From: Sisyra terminalis
Lineage: Eukaryota; Arthropoda; Insecta; Neuroptera; Sisyridae
Direction of reading: 5' to 3'
NCBI GenBank assembly: GCA_958496175.1
Contig: OY292280.1
Coordinates: forward strand, 15,190,001-15,254,000
Length of the DNA: 64,000 nucleotides
Position 1 is the stretch's first letter. The number at the start of each line of letters is the position of its first letter. The notes beneath the pieces are model-generated. The model worked only from the letters and a program-made list of their open reading frames with translations, was not told the DNA's origin and made no database searches. Below, in pieces: positions 36,955 through 47,960 of this stretch. Both the position numbers and the translations under genes were made by a program.

Positions 36955-37203
36955 ATATCTACATACTGTGCAAATTTTTCCGAAAATAAACCATATTTAA
37001 GGGATGAAATCGACCGTCAAAATGAAAGAAGAAATCATCAACCCTGTTTTATGATTCAATGTACTGTTTGTAAGGATTATTTGAAATTTATCATAAAATT
37101 AATTAAGAGAGATCTGAATATTGCTGTGAAAAACGTTCTGTCCTGTGAGGATAGAGAAATAACTTCAGTTGAACTTGTACGCTACATAAAGGACAAGTGT
37201 TAA
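36955..37203 (+). CDS. CxxC terminal ORF, copy B, with poly(A) signal downstream
   Basis: An 82-aa frame beginning ISTYCANFSENKPYLRDEID, containing CFMIQCTVCKDYLKF and ending VRYIKDKC, TAA. AATAAA follows at 37244-37249, 41 nt after the stop. A 1-bp-shifted upstream frame from an acceptor at 36919-36920 (AANRISASPLVD) could be part of an earlier exon. This is the downstream end of the series 36328, 36609, 36955, all on the same strand. Function unknown. Confidence 0.45.
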   Translation: MSTYCANFSENKPYLRDEIDRQNERRNHQPCFMIQCTVCKDYLKFIIKLIKRDLNIAVKNVLSCEDREITSVELVRYIKDKC

Positions 37204-37243
37204 GTTTTATATACATATCTAATAATTGTAATATTCCAATGCC

Positions 37244-37249
37244 AATAAA
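37244..37249 (+). terminator. Candidate poly(A) signal of the CxxC unit
   Basis: AATAAA in the context ATGCCAATAAATCATT. The equivalent at 59539-59544 is conserved. Confidence 0.5.
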
Positions 37250-37345
37250 TCATTAATATACATAATTTAATAAATAATTATTCCGTTTTTAAATAATTCA
37301 CAAAAATCATTTATCTATAGCATTTAAATTTTCCGGCCTCTTGTT

Positions 37346-37621
37346 TCACTGTAGAAAATGGTTCGATTGAAAACCAACTGAAATCAAAAGCAAAACAATA
37401 CAAAAAATCTTATGACCAAAACTTCCATGAATAATGATTTTCAATACCTTGTTATTATTTGAGGTGAGGATGGATCGATCGACCGAAAAAAATCCAATTT
37501 TCTCCAACTGAAATTTATCCAAATGCTTAGCATTTTGCAACGAAACATTGCCAAAACAATTCTTAACAACCAACGAATGTGGATTTCCTACATAAGGACA
37601 AAAATCCTCCAGGAACCTCAT
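37346..37621 (-). CDS. WVGIKE unit 3' region, degenerate splice sites
   Basis: A 91-aa open frame MRFLEDFCPYVGNPHSL through NAKHLDKFQLEKIGFFS and NNNKVLKIIIH, reading into the former intron. Relative to the copy at 35.3-35.6 kb, the acceptor has become TTTTTTCGG and the donor GGAAGT, so the frame runs through. It is either a pseudogenised copy or an alternative frame. Confidence 0.3.
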   Translation of the reverse strand: MRFLEDFCPYVGNPHSLVVKNCFGNVSLQNAKHLDKFQLEKIGFFSVDRSILTSNNNKVLKIIIHGSFGHKIFCIVLLLISVGFQSNHFLQ

Positions 37622-37748
37622 TTACATCCTCCGGATTTTTATGCTTAAATACTAAAAAAAAACAATCTTTAATTCCTTTTTTAATAATATTTTTTGCGAT
37701 CTACTTACCTACAACATATCGTACAAACAAACTTCAATATCAATCGGC

Positions 37749-38066
37749 TTAAGAACCCAATGTATTCGTACCCTTTGGTTTCGTTTCGATTTTATTTACC
37801 CTTTTACATTCACAAATTATCTCCACCACCCGATTGTTGCCACATCCACGACTTCGATCAAATATCCCGCATGTCTCAAACCAACCGATTGAACCGATAA
37901 ATATCTTCGTTTTCTTTTGATTTTCTTTTTGTTTGGTTCCTGGTAGACTAACCAGGATGGCTATTTTGTTCCCCCGAGCATTTTGTTTTTCCTTTATTCC
38001 GACCCATGAATGATAACCTGGAGTAATTGTGGTTAGGTAATAACTTTCGCGGTTAACGTTTAGATT
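37749..38066 (-). CDS. WVGIKE-type exon-like ORF, copy B (longest)
   Basis: A 105-aa frame between TGA and TAA without ATG. It contains YYLTTITPGYHSWVGIKE, FIGSIGWFETCGIFDRSR, VVEIICECKR and a Lys/Thr-rich end KPKGTNTLGS. A near-identical copy is at 60001-60300, which lacks the last segment because of a 60-bp gap and ends YLYDIL. It runs convergent with the CxxC frames. A possible acceptor ATTACTCCAG lies within the open frame before GYHSW. No family recognised. Confidence 0.42.
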   Translation of the reverse strand, partial: NLNVNRESYYLTTITPGYHSWVGIKEKQNARGNKIAILVSLPGTKQKENQKKTKIFIGSIGWFETCGIFDRSRGCGNNRVVEIICECKRVNKIETKPKGTNTLGS

Positions 38067-38580
38067 TCATATCAAGCTACATTTTACCAATTGAACTATT
38101 CTTCAAAGCTTAACTTCTTCTGTAACAATAAAATCAAACAAACCATCAATGATGTATCGAGAGTTGGCCTCTTGATACCTGTACCTTGATAGCAGTGGAA
38201 AAAAAGAAGAAATTAGAATTTTCTGGCTTCATGGGTTCAAAGATTAACAAAAGGAAAAGTTCTTAATGGTATGAGACACTAAAATAAACTAGCTACCTAC
38301 TTATTGCTTACCATAAAGGAATGAAAAACGTCAGTTATAAAAAGTAATAGTCCTTCAATTTTGTATTAAAATATTTTTATCCCTAGATTTAAAGATGAAA
38401 CTGTTTAAGCCATATGGAAATATACAGATGTCCAATATAAACAGTCCATTCGGTTATAAACCTGTAATAGTTCGTCAATGTTGTATTAATATATTTTTAT
38501 CCCTAAATTGAAAGATGAAACTTTTTAAGCTATATGCTAAAATACATATGTCAAAAATAATACATTTATATACAAAATAT

Positions 38581-40540
38581 AACATTTATTCCGCTCGAAC
38601 ATCATTTAAAATTGTATTTTTAACTAATTTTATTTGCATGTTTTGCGGATGTCAAAGTTGTTTATGTTGTGCTTTGTAGGCAACCCGGTGAGCATCAATA
38701 AAACAAAATTCGACGATTTGCCCTTCTTGAACATATCAATATTCAGTACTCTAACTCAAATTTTAGATATTTAAGGGTGATTTTCTTTATGTCCAATAAT
38801 GATTGGGGTATCAATTGAAAGCTAATGAATTACTCTATTGATTTATCAAAAAAAACCATCCATATGTTTAAACTATGACATCAAAATTTGAGTATCTATA
38901 AGCGACTACTTCCCTATCTGACATTTAAGGGTGGTTTGCCCCCTTTATTTTATAAAATATGACTATGATTGTGATACTATTTGAAAGCTATTGAATTATT
39001 CTATCCATTGATATCAAAATATTACCAATATCTCCAAGCAGTAACTTGAAAATTTGATTTTCCCTAGGTGACTCTTGGCCTAAATAAAATGTTACTTAAA
39101 TCTTGTGATTTCGCGTAAAAAGTAATTAAACACATTACTCTTATATAAAATTGATGGTTTACAGCTAAATTTGATACTTAAATGTTGATTAAAGGTCGAA
39201 TTTTCGAGAAATAAGCGTCTAAAGCGGGTCTGTCATTATCTTCATTTAGGGCCAAAAATATCTTTATTTCTTCACTCCTATCGCTATAAATCGATCAATT
39301 ATTAGTTACGAATTCAAAATATAACATTTATTCCGCTCGAACATCATTTAAAATTGTATTTTTAACCAATTTTATTTGCATGTTTAGCTGATGTCAAAGT
39401 TGTTTATGTTGTGCTTTGTAGGCAACCCGGTGAGCATCAATAAAACAAAATTCGACGATTTGCCCTTCTTGAACATATCAATATTCAGTACTCTAACTCA
39501 AATTTTAGATATTTAAGGGTGATTTTCTTTATGTCCAATAATGATTGGGGTATCAATTGAAAGCTAATGAATTACTCTATTGATTTATCAAAAAAAACCA
39601 TCCATATGTTTAAACTATGACATCAAAATTTGAGTATCTATAGGCGACTACTTCCCTATCTGACATTTAAGGGTGGTTTGCCCCCTTTATTTTATAAAAT
39701 ATGACTATGATTGTGATACTATTTGAAAGCTATTGAATTATTCTATCCATTGATATCAAAATATTACCAATATCTCCAAGCAGTAACTTGAAAATTTGAT
39801 TTTCCCTAGGTGACTCTTGGCCTAAATAAAATGTTACTTAAATCTTGTGATTTCGCGTAAAAAGTAATTAAACACATTACTCTTATATAAAATTGATGGT
39901 TTACAGCTAAATTTGATACTTAAATGTTGATTAATGGTCGAATTTTCGAGAAATAAGCGTCTAAAGCGGGTCTGTCATTATCTTCATTTAGGGCCAAAAA
40001 TATCTTTATTTCTTCACTCCTATCGCTATAAATCGATCAATTATTAGTTAAGAATTCAAAATATAACATTTATTCCGCTCGAACATCATTTAAAATTGTA
40101 TTTTTAACCAATTTTATTTGCATGTTTAGCTGATGTCAAAGTTGTTTATGTTGTGCTTTGTAGGCAACCCGGTGAGCATCAATAAAACAAAATTCGACGA
40201 TTTGCCCTTCTTGAACATATCAATATTCAGTACTCTAACTCAAATTTTAGATATTTAAGGGTGATTTTCTTTATGTCCAATAATGATTGGGGTATCAATT
40301 GAAAGCTAATGAATTACTCTATTGATTTATCAAAAAAAACCATCCATATGTTTAAACTATGACATCAAAATTTGAGTATCTATAAGCGACTACTTCCCTA
40401 TCTGACATTTAAGGGTGGTTTGCCCCCTTTATTTTATAAAATATGACTATGATTGTGATACCAATTGAAAGCTATTGAATTATTCTATCGATTGATATCA
40501 AAAAATTACCAATTTCTTTAAGCGTTTACTTAAAAAAATG
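38581..40540. repeat. 742-bp tandem repeat array, left side
   Basis: Units start at 38581, 39323 and 40065, marked by AACATTTATTCCGCTCGAAC, exactly 742 bp apart. The first two are near-identical; the third diverges after about 40.45 kb as it approaches the palindrome centre. No coding frame is seen. It is satellite-like but only about 2.7 units long on this side. Confidence 0.92.
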
Positions 40541-40799
40541 ATTTTCCCATATCGACTCATGACCATTATAAAATTGTACTGAAATCATGTGATTTTACGT
40601 ACAAAGTAATTGAAAACATAAGTATCAATCAAAATAAATGATATACAGCTAAATTTGCCACTTAAATTGTGCTTAAAGGTCTACTTTTCCATAAATTAGC
40701 GTTTAAATGGACCTAAAGAGTCGCTTTAGGAAAATAACATTTTCAAGTTACTGCTTAGAAATATTGGTAAATTTTTGATATCAATCGATAGAATAATTC

Positions 40800-41960
40800 A
40801 ATAGCTTTCAATTGGTATCACAATCATAATCAGATTCCATAAAATAAAGGGGGCAAACCACCCTTAAATGTCAGAAAGGTAAGAAGTCGCTTACAGATAC
40901 TCAAATTTTGATGTCATAGTTTAAACATATGGATGGTTTTTTTTGATAAATCAATAGAGTAATTCATTAGCTTTCAATTGATACCCCAATCATTATTGGA
41001 CACAAAGAAAATCCCCCTTAAATATCTAAAGTTGGAGTTAGAGTACTGAATATTGACATGTTCAAAAAGGGCAAATCGTCGAATTTTGTTTTATTGATGC
41101 TCACCGGGTTGCCTACAAAGCACAACATAAACAACTTTGACATCAGCTAAACATGCAAATAAAATTGGTTAAAAATACAATTTTAAATGATGTTCGAGCG
41201 GAATAAATGTTATATTTTGAATTCTTTACTAATAGTTGATCGATTTATGGCGATAGGAGTGAAGAAATAAATATATTATTGGCCCTAAATGAAGATAATG
41301 CCAGACCCCCTTTAGACGCTTATTTCTCGAAATAGACCTTTAATCAGCATTTAAGTGTCAAAATTAGCTGTAAACCATCAATTTTATATAAGAGTAATGT
41401 GTTTAATTACTTTTTACGTGAAATCACAAGATTTAAGTAACATTTTATTTAGGCCAAGAGTCACCTAGGGAAAATCAAATTTCCAAGTTACTGCTTGAAG
41501 ATATTGGTAATATTTTGATATCAATGGATAGAATAATTCAATAGCTTTCAAATAGTATCACAATCATAGTCATATTTTATAAAATAAAGGGGGCAAACCA
41601 CCCTTAAATGTCAGAAAGGTAAGAAGTCGCTTATAGATACTCAAATTTTGATGTCATAGTTTAACATATGGATGATTTTTTTTGATAAATCAATAGAGTA
41701 ATTCATTAGCTTTCAATTGGTACTCCAATCATTATTGGACATAATGAAAATCCCCCTTAAATATCTAAAATTTGAGTTAGAGTACTGAATATTGACATGT
41801 TCAAAAAGGGCAAATCGTCGAATTTTGTTTTATTGATGCTCACCGGGTTGCCTACAAAGCACAACATAAACAACTTTGACATCAGCTAAACATGCAAATA
41901 AAATTGGTTAAAAATACAATTTTAAATGATGTTCGAGCGGAATAAATGTTATATTTTGTA
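40800..41960. repeat. 742-bp tandem repeat array, inverted right side
   Basis: Reverse-complement units end at the motif GTTCGAGCGGAATAAATGTT near 41200 and 41942. About 1.6 units are present, against about 2.7 on the left, so the arms are unequal by about one unit. Confidence 0.9.
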
Positions 41961-42482
41961 TATAAATGTATTATTTTTGACATATGTATTTTAGCATATA
42001 GCTTAAAAAGTTTCATCTTTCAATTTAGGGATAAAAATATGTTAATACAACATTGACGAACTATTACAGGTTTATAACCGAATGGACTGTTTATATTTGA
42101 CATCTGTATATTTCCATATGGCTTAAACAGTTTCATCTTTAAATCTAGGGATAAAAATATTTTAATACAAAATTGAAGGACTATTACTTTTTATAACCGA
42201 CGTTTTTCATTCCTTTATGGTAAGCAATAAGTAAGTAGCTAGTTTTTTTTAGTTTCTCATACCATTACGAAGTTTTCTTTTTGTTAATCTTTGAACTCAT
42301 GAAGCCAGTAAATTTTAATTCCTTCCGTTTTTTCCAATGCTATCAGGGACAGGTATCAAAAGGCCAACTCTCGATACATCGATACATAATATGATTTTAT
42401 AGTTTCAGAAGAAGTTTGTAGAATAGTTCAATTGGTAAAATGTAGCCTGATATGAAATCTAAACGTTAACCGCGAAAGTTAA

Positions 42483-42755
42483 TACCTAACCACAATTACT
42501 CCAGGTTATCATTCATGGGTCGGAATAAAGGAAAAACAAAATGCTCGGGGGAACAAAATGGCCATCCTGGTTAGTCAACCAGGAACCAAACAAATAGAGT
42601 ACCAAAAGAAAACGAAGCAGTTTATCGGTTCAATCGGTTGGTTTGAGACATGCGGGATATTTGATCGAAGTCGTGGATGTGGCAACAATTGGGTGGTGGA
42701 GATAATTTGTGAATGTAAAAGGGTAAAAAATGTTTGTTTGTACGATATGTTGTAG
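42483..42755 (+). CDS. WVGIKE-type exon-like ORF, copy C
   Basis: A 90-aa frame after TAA, with YLTTITPGYHSWVGIKEKQN, an internal ATG at 42558 (MAILVSQPGTKQIEYQKK) and the CGIFDRSRGCGNN segment, ending VCLYDML. The internal ATG is ATA in the copies at 38 and 60 kb, so it is not a conserved start. Confidence 0.38.
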   Translation, partial: YLTTITPGYHSWVGIKEKQNARGNKMAILVSQPGTKQIEYQKKTKQFIGSIGWFETCGIFDRSRGCGNNWVVEIICECKRVKNVCLYDML

Positions 42756-43093
42756 GTAAGTAGATCGCAAAAAAGATGATTTAAAAAGGAATTAATGATT
42801 GGATTTTTTCCGGTCGATCGATCCATCCTCACCTCAAATATTAACAAGGTATTGAAAATCATTATTCATGGAAGTTTTGGTCATAAGATTTTATGTATTG
42901 TTTTGCTTTTGATTTCAGTTGGTTTTCAATCGAACCATTTTCTACAGTGAAACAAGAGGCCGGAAAATTTAAATGCTATAGATAAATGATTTTTGTGAAT
43001 TATTTAAAAACGGAAAAATTATTTATTAAATTATGTATATTAATGATTTATTGGCATTGAAATATTACAATTATTAGATATGTATATGAAACC

Positions 43094-43345
43094 TTAACAC
43101 TTGTCCTTTATGTAGCTTACAAGTTCAACTGAGGTTATTTCTCTATCCTCACAGGACAGAACGTTTTTCACAGCAATATTCAGATCTCTCTTAATTAATT
43201 TTACGATAAATTTCAAATAATCCTTACAAACAGTACATTGAATCATAAAACAGGGTTGATGATTTCTTCTTCTTTTATTTTGACGGTCGATTTCATCCCT
43301 TAAATATGGTTTGTTTTCGGAAAAATTTGCACAGTATGTAGATAT
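43094..43345 (-). CDS. CxxC terminal ORF, copy C
   Basis: An 83-aa frame like that at 35730-35978 but with one additional Lys/Arg codon (a 3-bp insertion in the AGA/AAG run). Other changes include silent ACT/ACC and Ile/Val. Ends YIKDKC and TAA. A length change by exactly one codon argues for coding constraint. Confidence 0.42.
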   Translation of the reverse strand: MSTYCANFSENKPYLRDEIDRQNKRRRNHQPCFMIQCTVCKDYLKFIVKLIKRDLNIAVKNVLSCEDREITSVELVSYIKDKC

Positions 43346-43538
43346 CTACTAGTGGACTTATACTTCGAATAGCAGCCTAAAAAACCCAACAGAATATTTG
43401 AAGATTTTCGTGAAAAAACAACGATGGTTAACCCACGGGTTTTTTTGACGAAAAATGATTCTGTTTCGAATTCTTTTTATATTATCGTTTAATACATTGT
43501 TACGAACCCGAAACTACCTTTGGTTCGAAAATCATCCC

Positions 43539-43673
43539 TTATTTGACGACGTTACAAGCATTTGAGGTTTGGATGGTTTTTGAACAAGAATTTCTGCTGA
43601 AAATTATTAAAATTGAGTTCAGGAGCACTTGATAATATGTTACTATATTCGGACGTGACGTCACGTCGGCCAT
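43539..43673 (-). CDS. 44-aa hydrophobic small ORF, copy 3
   Basis: ATG to TAA, 45 codons, MADVTSRPNIVTYYQV then LLNSILIIFS and NSCSKTIQTSNACNVVK. The hydrophobic stretch is slightly altered (LIP to LNS). Start context AAAATGGCC. Confidence 0.4.
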   Translation of the reverse strand: MADVTSRPNIVTYYQVLLNSILIIFSRNSCSKTIQTSNACNVVK

Positions 43674-43825
43674 TTTTTTTAAGACCCACCTACCCACTCA
43701 CCCGCCATTTTTTTTTGGGTGGGTCTTAAAAAAAATGGCGGACGTGACGTCACGTCCGAATATAGTAACATAGTATCATGTGCTCCTGATCCCAATTTTA
43801 ATAATTTTCAGCCGAAATTCGCGTT
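43580..43825. promoter_or_regulatory. CRE-centred hairpin, copy 3
   Basis: TGACGTCA at 43656-43663 and 43745-43752 lie symmetrically about 43.70 kb, within arms that also carry ATGGCC/ATGGCG starts facing outward. The left-facing start opens an intact 44-aa frame; the right-facing equivalent stops after 12 codons (TAG). Confidence 0.6.
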
Positions 43826-44991
43826 AAAAATAGACAAAACGTCAATTTTTTTATTCTCACCGGCTTGTTTAAAACCAAAAACAATTCTGCAAGAGCTCTC
43901 TATTGTTAATTAAATTGATTAGAAATGATGCATAAGTGTCGAAAAAGATTTATTTTGTAAGTACTTTGATTGATTAATGATCGATTTCAATCGATATGAG
44001 TTAATGGAGGTTTTTCAGACTCAGAATGACGCATACTATACTACAGGTTCCTGAAGACGCTAATTTCTCGAAAATTAGTCGTTTAATCGCAATTATGTAT
44101 ATAGATTTAGTTGAAGAAACATATAGGTAAATCATCGATCGATAAATCAATCATTTCCAAATGTCGTAGGCTATCGTTGATCGACTGAATACATGGTGCT
44201 AAAATTCGGAAACGAGGGTTCATGTTATTAAGTGATAATGTGAGCCAACGTAAGTTATAAGGAATAAAAACCAATTATTATGGTAGCAAAACATATTGGG
44301 CTCATTCGCCAATCGAATTCGAAACCTCCGGTTCCAGCATAGCCGTCCAGTAAATCGTTCCGGAGAGTAGCAGAAATCTGCATATTTTCCGGTGAAAACG
44401 GAATAAAACTTACCTACTATGAATAGGAACGATTGTTTGGTGAAATTGAAACTTATTATTCTTTAGGTCTATACCGTCTATGCCCCAAAGGTTGTTGAAA
44501 ACTTTTTCGAATTGAAAATAACAACTTTTTACAGGAATAAAACACTTACACTTACCATCGTTTATTTTTCAGAAAATCATCTGGAAAACGTCCGAAAACT
44601 GCTCTAGGTACTGTACAAATTTATCAGAAAACAATCCACATTTCCTATTGACATAAATAATTAAATGTTAGGTCTTGTTCATTTTTTGATGACTCCATTT
44701 AAAGATTGGTCCTCGAGTAGCTAGATACAACTGTAAGAAATGAATTTAAGCAATAAGCAGCGACCGGACACCATCTACGGATATCCTTCATATGGCAATT
44801 TCAAGGTTCGAACCCGGAGATTGTTCCCTCAACATACTTATCAGCCCGGCTACAAAGTCATCCCTTACCTATTTGACGAAGTTAGAAGCACTTGAATATT
44901 GAAGGGTTTGATGATTTCATCTGCCTCCAAATTGATGCACAATTTCATACCTTCAATGGGCTTTGTATATGGAAAAATTTGCACAGCATGT
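43760..44991. repeat. Second-type arm of the mosaic repeat, truncated at 44991
   Basis: It matches 32.09-33.26 kb closely, with the tRNA-like segment on the reverse strand at 44814-44862. Similarity ends abruptly after TTGCACAGCATG at 44991, a breakpoint within the MPIE-type frame. Confidence 0.85.
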
Positions 44992-45362
44992 TTAATGTGA
45001 AATGTAAAAAGTCCAGTGACGTTCCCACAAGTGTTAAATCTATGCTACATAGGTAAATGAAAAAGACTTGGAAGTGACTTTTGTGTTAATAAATGCAGAA
45101 GTTTGGCAACTATTGTTTCATTATGTAAATTATATGTTCCCCAGTACCTATACATGTTAATGTAGCTAGAAAGTATAATTTGTTTAAATAATTACAAAAT
45201 ATATTTTTACAGATCCAAATTACCAAGAAACTAAGGACAAAGACATTGTTTTTGCGCTAAAGAATGTATCATCTTGTTGGGAGATAAATAATTGGTAAGT
45301 CGCTGTACTTTTGAGACTTCCAAATATTGATTTTTGATTATTTATTGATTTTTTCGTTCCAG

Positions 45363-45575
45363 AAGAAGCAGACCGATGACAACGAGAATTATTCATTGGA
45401 GTTGAGATGTTCATCATTTCCAAATGGACGTTTGAGGAATAAATGCGAATCTTTGGAGGATCATCCATCAAATTCCTGTGGGATATCATTTCCACAATTG
45501 ATATCTACCAAGATGATCACTAATGGATTTACTACAACAATCTGTGCTGTAAATTGTGTTTTAAAAAATCAGTGA
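45363..45575 (+). CDS. Cys-containing exon-like ORF in the 4-kb palindrome (unknown)
   Basis: After TTCGTTCCAG the frame reads KKQTDDNENYSLELRCSSF and ends CAVNCVLKNQ, TGA (70 aa, five Cys). A GTAAGT donor 68 bp upstream ends another short open segment (DPNYQETKDKDIVFALKNV), but joining the two does not keep a frame. The mirrored copy (48947-49147, -) is shifted by an extra G near its start. This is probably a captured or decayed gene fragment. Confidence 0.3.
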   Translation, partial: KKQTDDNENYSLELRCSSFPNGRLRNKCESLEDHPSNSCGISFPQLISTKMITNGFTTTICAVNCVLKNQ

Positions 45576-46217
45576 ATGTGAAGTGATAAAGTGGTTTAAG
45601 TGATAAATAGTGAAAATATCTGAAAAATCAAGAAAATTGTATTAACTTTATATTTCTATATGATTATAATAATTGATACTTTTACATAAATTATATAAAT
45701 TATTGTAATAATGGAAAAACGAATATTGTAATATATTATAAACTGTATTGATATTTAAGATTAATAAATTTAATTTAATTGAATACATTGTTTCGATTTT
45801 CCGGACCCATCCTCTTTAATTTTATATTTCAGAGTTAAGATACAAAGAAAAGTTAAGATAATGCAACGATTAGGTAAGTTCAATATTTTTCGATAGATTA
45901 TCGAATAATTCGATTAAGCCAATATCGAAAAATATCTCAACTTTTTGCTGTCCTTATCGTTTTTTTTTTATATATATAAATTTTAATTTTCTGAAGAAAC
46001 TCTTTTGAAATACAAATTTGTTTTTGTCGAAAAAAAGGATCAAGGACCTTAAAATGTTGCAATGTTTTTAGTAAAATTTTCCAACTTTAACATGGAGCAG
46101 CTATGGTTAAAATATTTTTGGAAAATTCCAACTCCATCGATCGAATTTTTTTTTCAATTTTCCAAAAATCTCATAAGAATTGTTTATGTATGAGTTTTAA
46201 GGTCATTTACATATATC

Positions 46218-46298
46218 ATCTTATAGCCGAGTCGTCTTGGTCGCCGTTGCTGTTGTTCGGAGTCGAGGTCCCTGGTTCGCATCCCGATTGGTCCCGGA
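46218..46298 (+). repeat. tRNA-derived (SINE-type) head, left arm
   Basis: A-box-like TAGCCGAGTCGTCTTGG (from 46224) and B-box-like GGTTCGCATCC (46274-46284) lie at the spacing of a Leu/Ser-type tRNA with a long variable arm, and the B-box is followed by CGATTGGTCCCGG. The mirror copy is at 48211-48296 on the reverse strand. The acceptor stem is not intact, so it is not a tRNA gene. Confidence 0.6.
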
Positions 46299-46489
46299 TT
46301 TTTATAATTTCTAATAATTGATTTCTATTCCTTGCAGCTTATAATATATCTAATTAACATTAATTCCTCATTCCAGACATTGTATCATCGAAATATTCGA
46401 TCGAACAGTTCCAGCCTTTCGGGGTTGGAAATGATCGATGATGCAATATATTTTTCATTTTATTTTTGGTCAATGCCTCAATGGTTTTA

Positions 46490-46548
46490 TGACGTCACTC
46501 ATTTTCATTTATATGACGTCACACATACGTCGCCACCCAATGACGTCA
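46490..46548. promoter_or_regulatory. Cluster of three CRE-like TGACGTCA palindromes (left arm)
   Basis: Sites at 46490-46497, 46514-46521 and 46541-46548. Three full 8-bp palindromes in 59 bp of AT-rich DNA are far beyond chance. Confidence 0.6.
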
Positions 46549-47960
46549 TTCCCGAAAAATTAGAAAAATGACCGAATTTTCGATTTTCGGGAAGTAGGAT
46601 TCTGGGAATGGCTTAGTTACGTCATGGGAGGCATAAAAAACATATCCTAAAGTCAATTTTTTCCGTTTTTTTTTGGGGGGGGGACCTCGAATTTTCGAAT
46701 TTAGCGAAATGAGATTTCCCGAATGGCTTAGTTACGCTGCGGGAAGCCTAAATATCATTTTTAATTATATAATTTTTAATTTTTTGGCGAAAATTTTCCG
46801 GCCGGTTTTCTGAAAATTCCAAAAATAGGCCTAAATAGGCGATTTTTTTCACTTTTTCCAACTTTAAAGCCATTTGTAGCGATAACTATCGATCGTAGGG
46901 TAACGATAGTAGGCTCATTCGATAGCTCTTGAATTACTCTATCGATGGTGTAAATTTGGTCCCGGAAAAGCTTAAGGGGAAAAACTTTTTTTTTCCACTT
47001 CTCAGAAATTTCATTTCGTCGACCAAATGTACGTCGATTTTTTCCAAAAAAAGGATCAAGGACCTAAAAGTTTTCCCATGTGGATTCACATCTTTTCCGA
47101 TCGTAACATGGAGCTCCTATGGTTAAAATTTTGCCGGAAAATTCCATGAAAATCATTCTGGTGACCATTTGATCAAAAGATTTTATTGGAATTTTCCGGC
47201 AAAATTTTAACCATAGGAGCTCCATGTTACGATCGGAAAAGATGTGAATCCACATGGGAAAACTTTTAGGTCCTTGATCCTTTTTTTCAAGAAAACAAAT
47301 TTGTATTTAAATAGCATTAGCTAGCACAATAAGAGAATTTTAAATATGGAAAAAACCATTAACGATATCGAAAACTTTAGGTTTTATTGGATTTATGTTT
47401 CGATCGTAACGTAATACAGCTATGGTGTGAATTTCATCGAGAAATTCGACAAAAATTTTTTTGGAAAAAATCGACGTACATTTGGTCGACGAAATGAAAT
47501 TTCTGAGAAGTGGAAAAAAAAAGTTTTTCCCCTTAAGCTTTTCCGGGACCAAATTTACACCATCGATAGAGTAATTCAAGAGCTATCGAATGAGCCTACT
47601 ATCGTTACCCTACGATCGATAGTTATCGCTACAAATGGCTTTAAAGTTGGAAAAAGTGAAAAAAATCGCCTATTTAGGCCTATTTTTGGGATTTTTCAGA
47701 AAACCGGCCGGAAAATTTTCGCCAAAAAATTAAAAATTATATAATTAAAAATGATATTTAGGCTTCCCGCAGCGTAACTAAGCCATTCGGGAAATCTCAT
47801 TTCGCTAAATTCGAAAATTCGAGGTCCCCCCCCCAAAAAAAAACGGAAAAAATTGACTTTAGGATATGTTTTTTATGCCTCCCATGACGTAACTAAGCCA
47901 TTCCCAGAATCCTACTTCCCGAAAATCGAAAATTCGGTCATTTTTCTAATTTTTCGGGAA

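Larger units (their letters stand above)
36245..43715. repeat. Giant 7.5-kb palindrome built from the mosaic repeat and a 742-bp array
   Basis: The left arm, 36.25 to about 40.5 kb, is the reverse complement of about 40.8-43.7 kb, apart from copy-number and indel differences. The symmetry centre lies near 40.64 kb. The outer arms are the mosaic repeat (36.25-38.33 against 42.19-43.71 kb), then a shared 190-bp linker (38.39-38.58 against 41.96-42.18 kb), then the tandem units. Confidence 0.8.

Noticed and set aside
43719..43913. 64-codon forward frame through the CRE hairpin
   Set aside because: The frame begins at a non-ATG codon, and the differences between copies change amino acids in it; the alternative frame fits better in the opposite arm.
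46218..46298. A functional tRNA gene
   Set aside because: The A and B boxes are recognisable but the acceptor stem and anticodon arm do not form a clean cloverleaf, and the B-box has a mismatch; better read as a SINE head.
47427..47744. 105-codon frame in the 4-kb palindrome
   Set aside because: Lys/Phe/Asn-rich frame crossing the arm-specific block and poly-A runs; the mirrored arm does not keep it, so no coding support.
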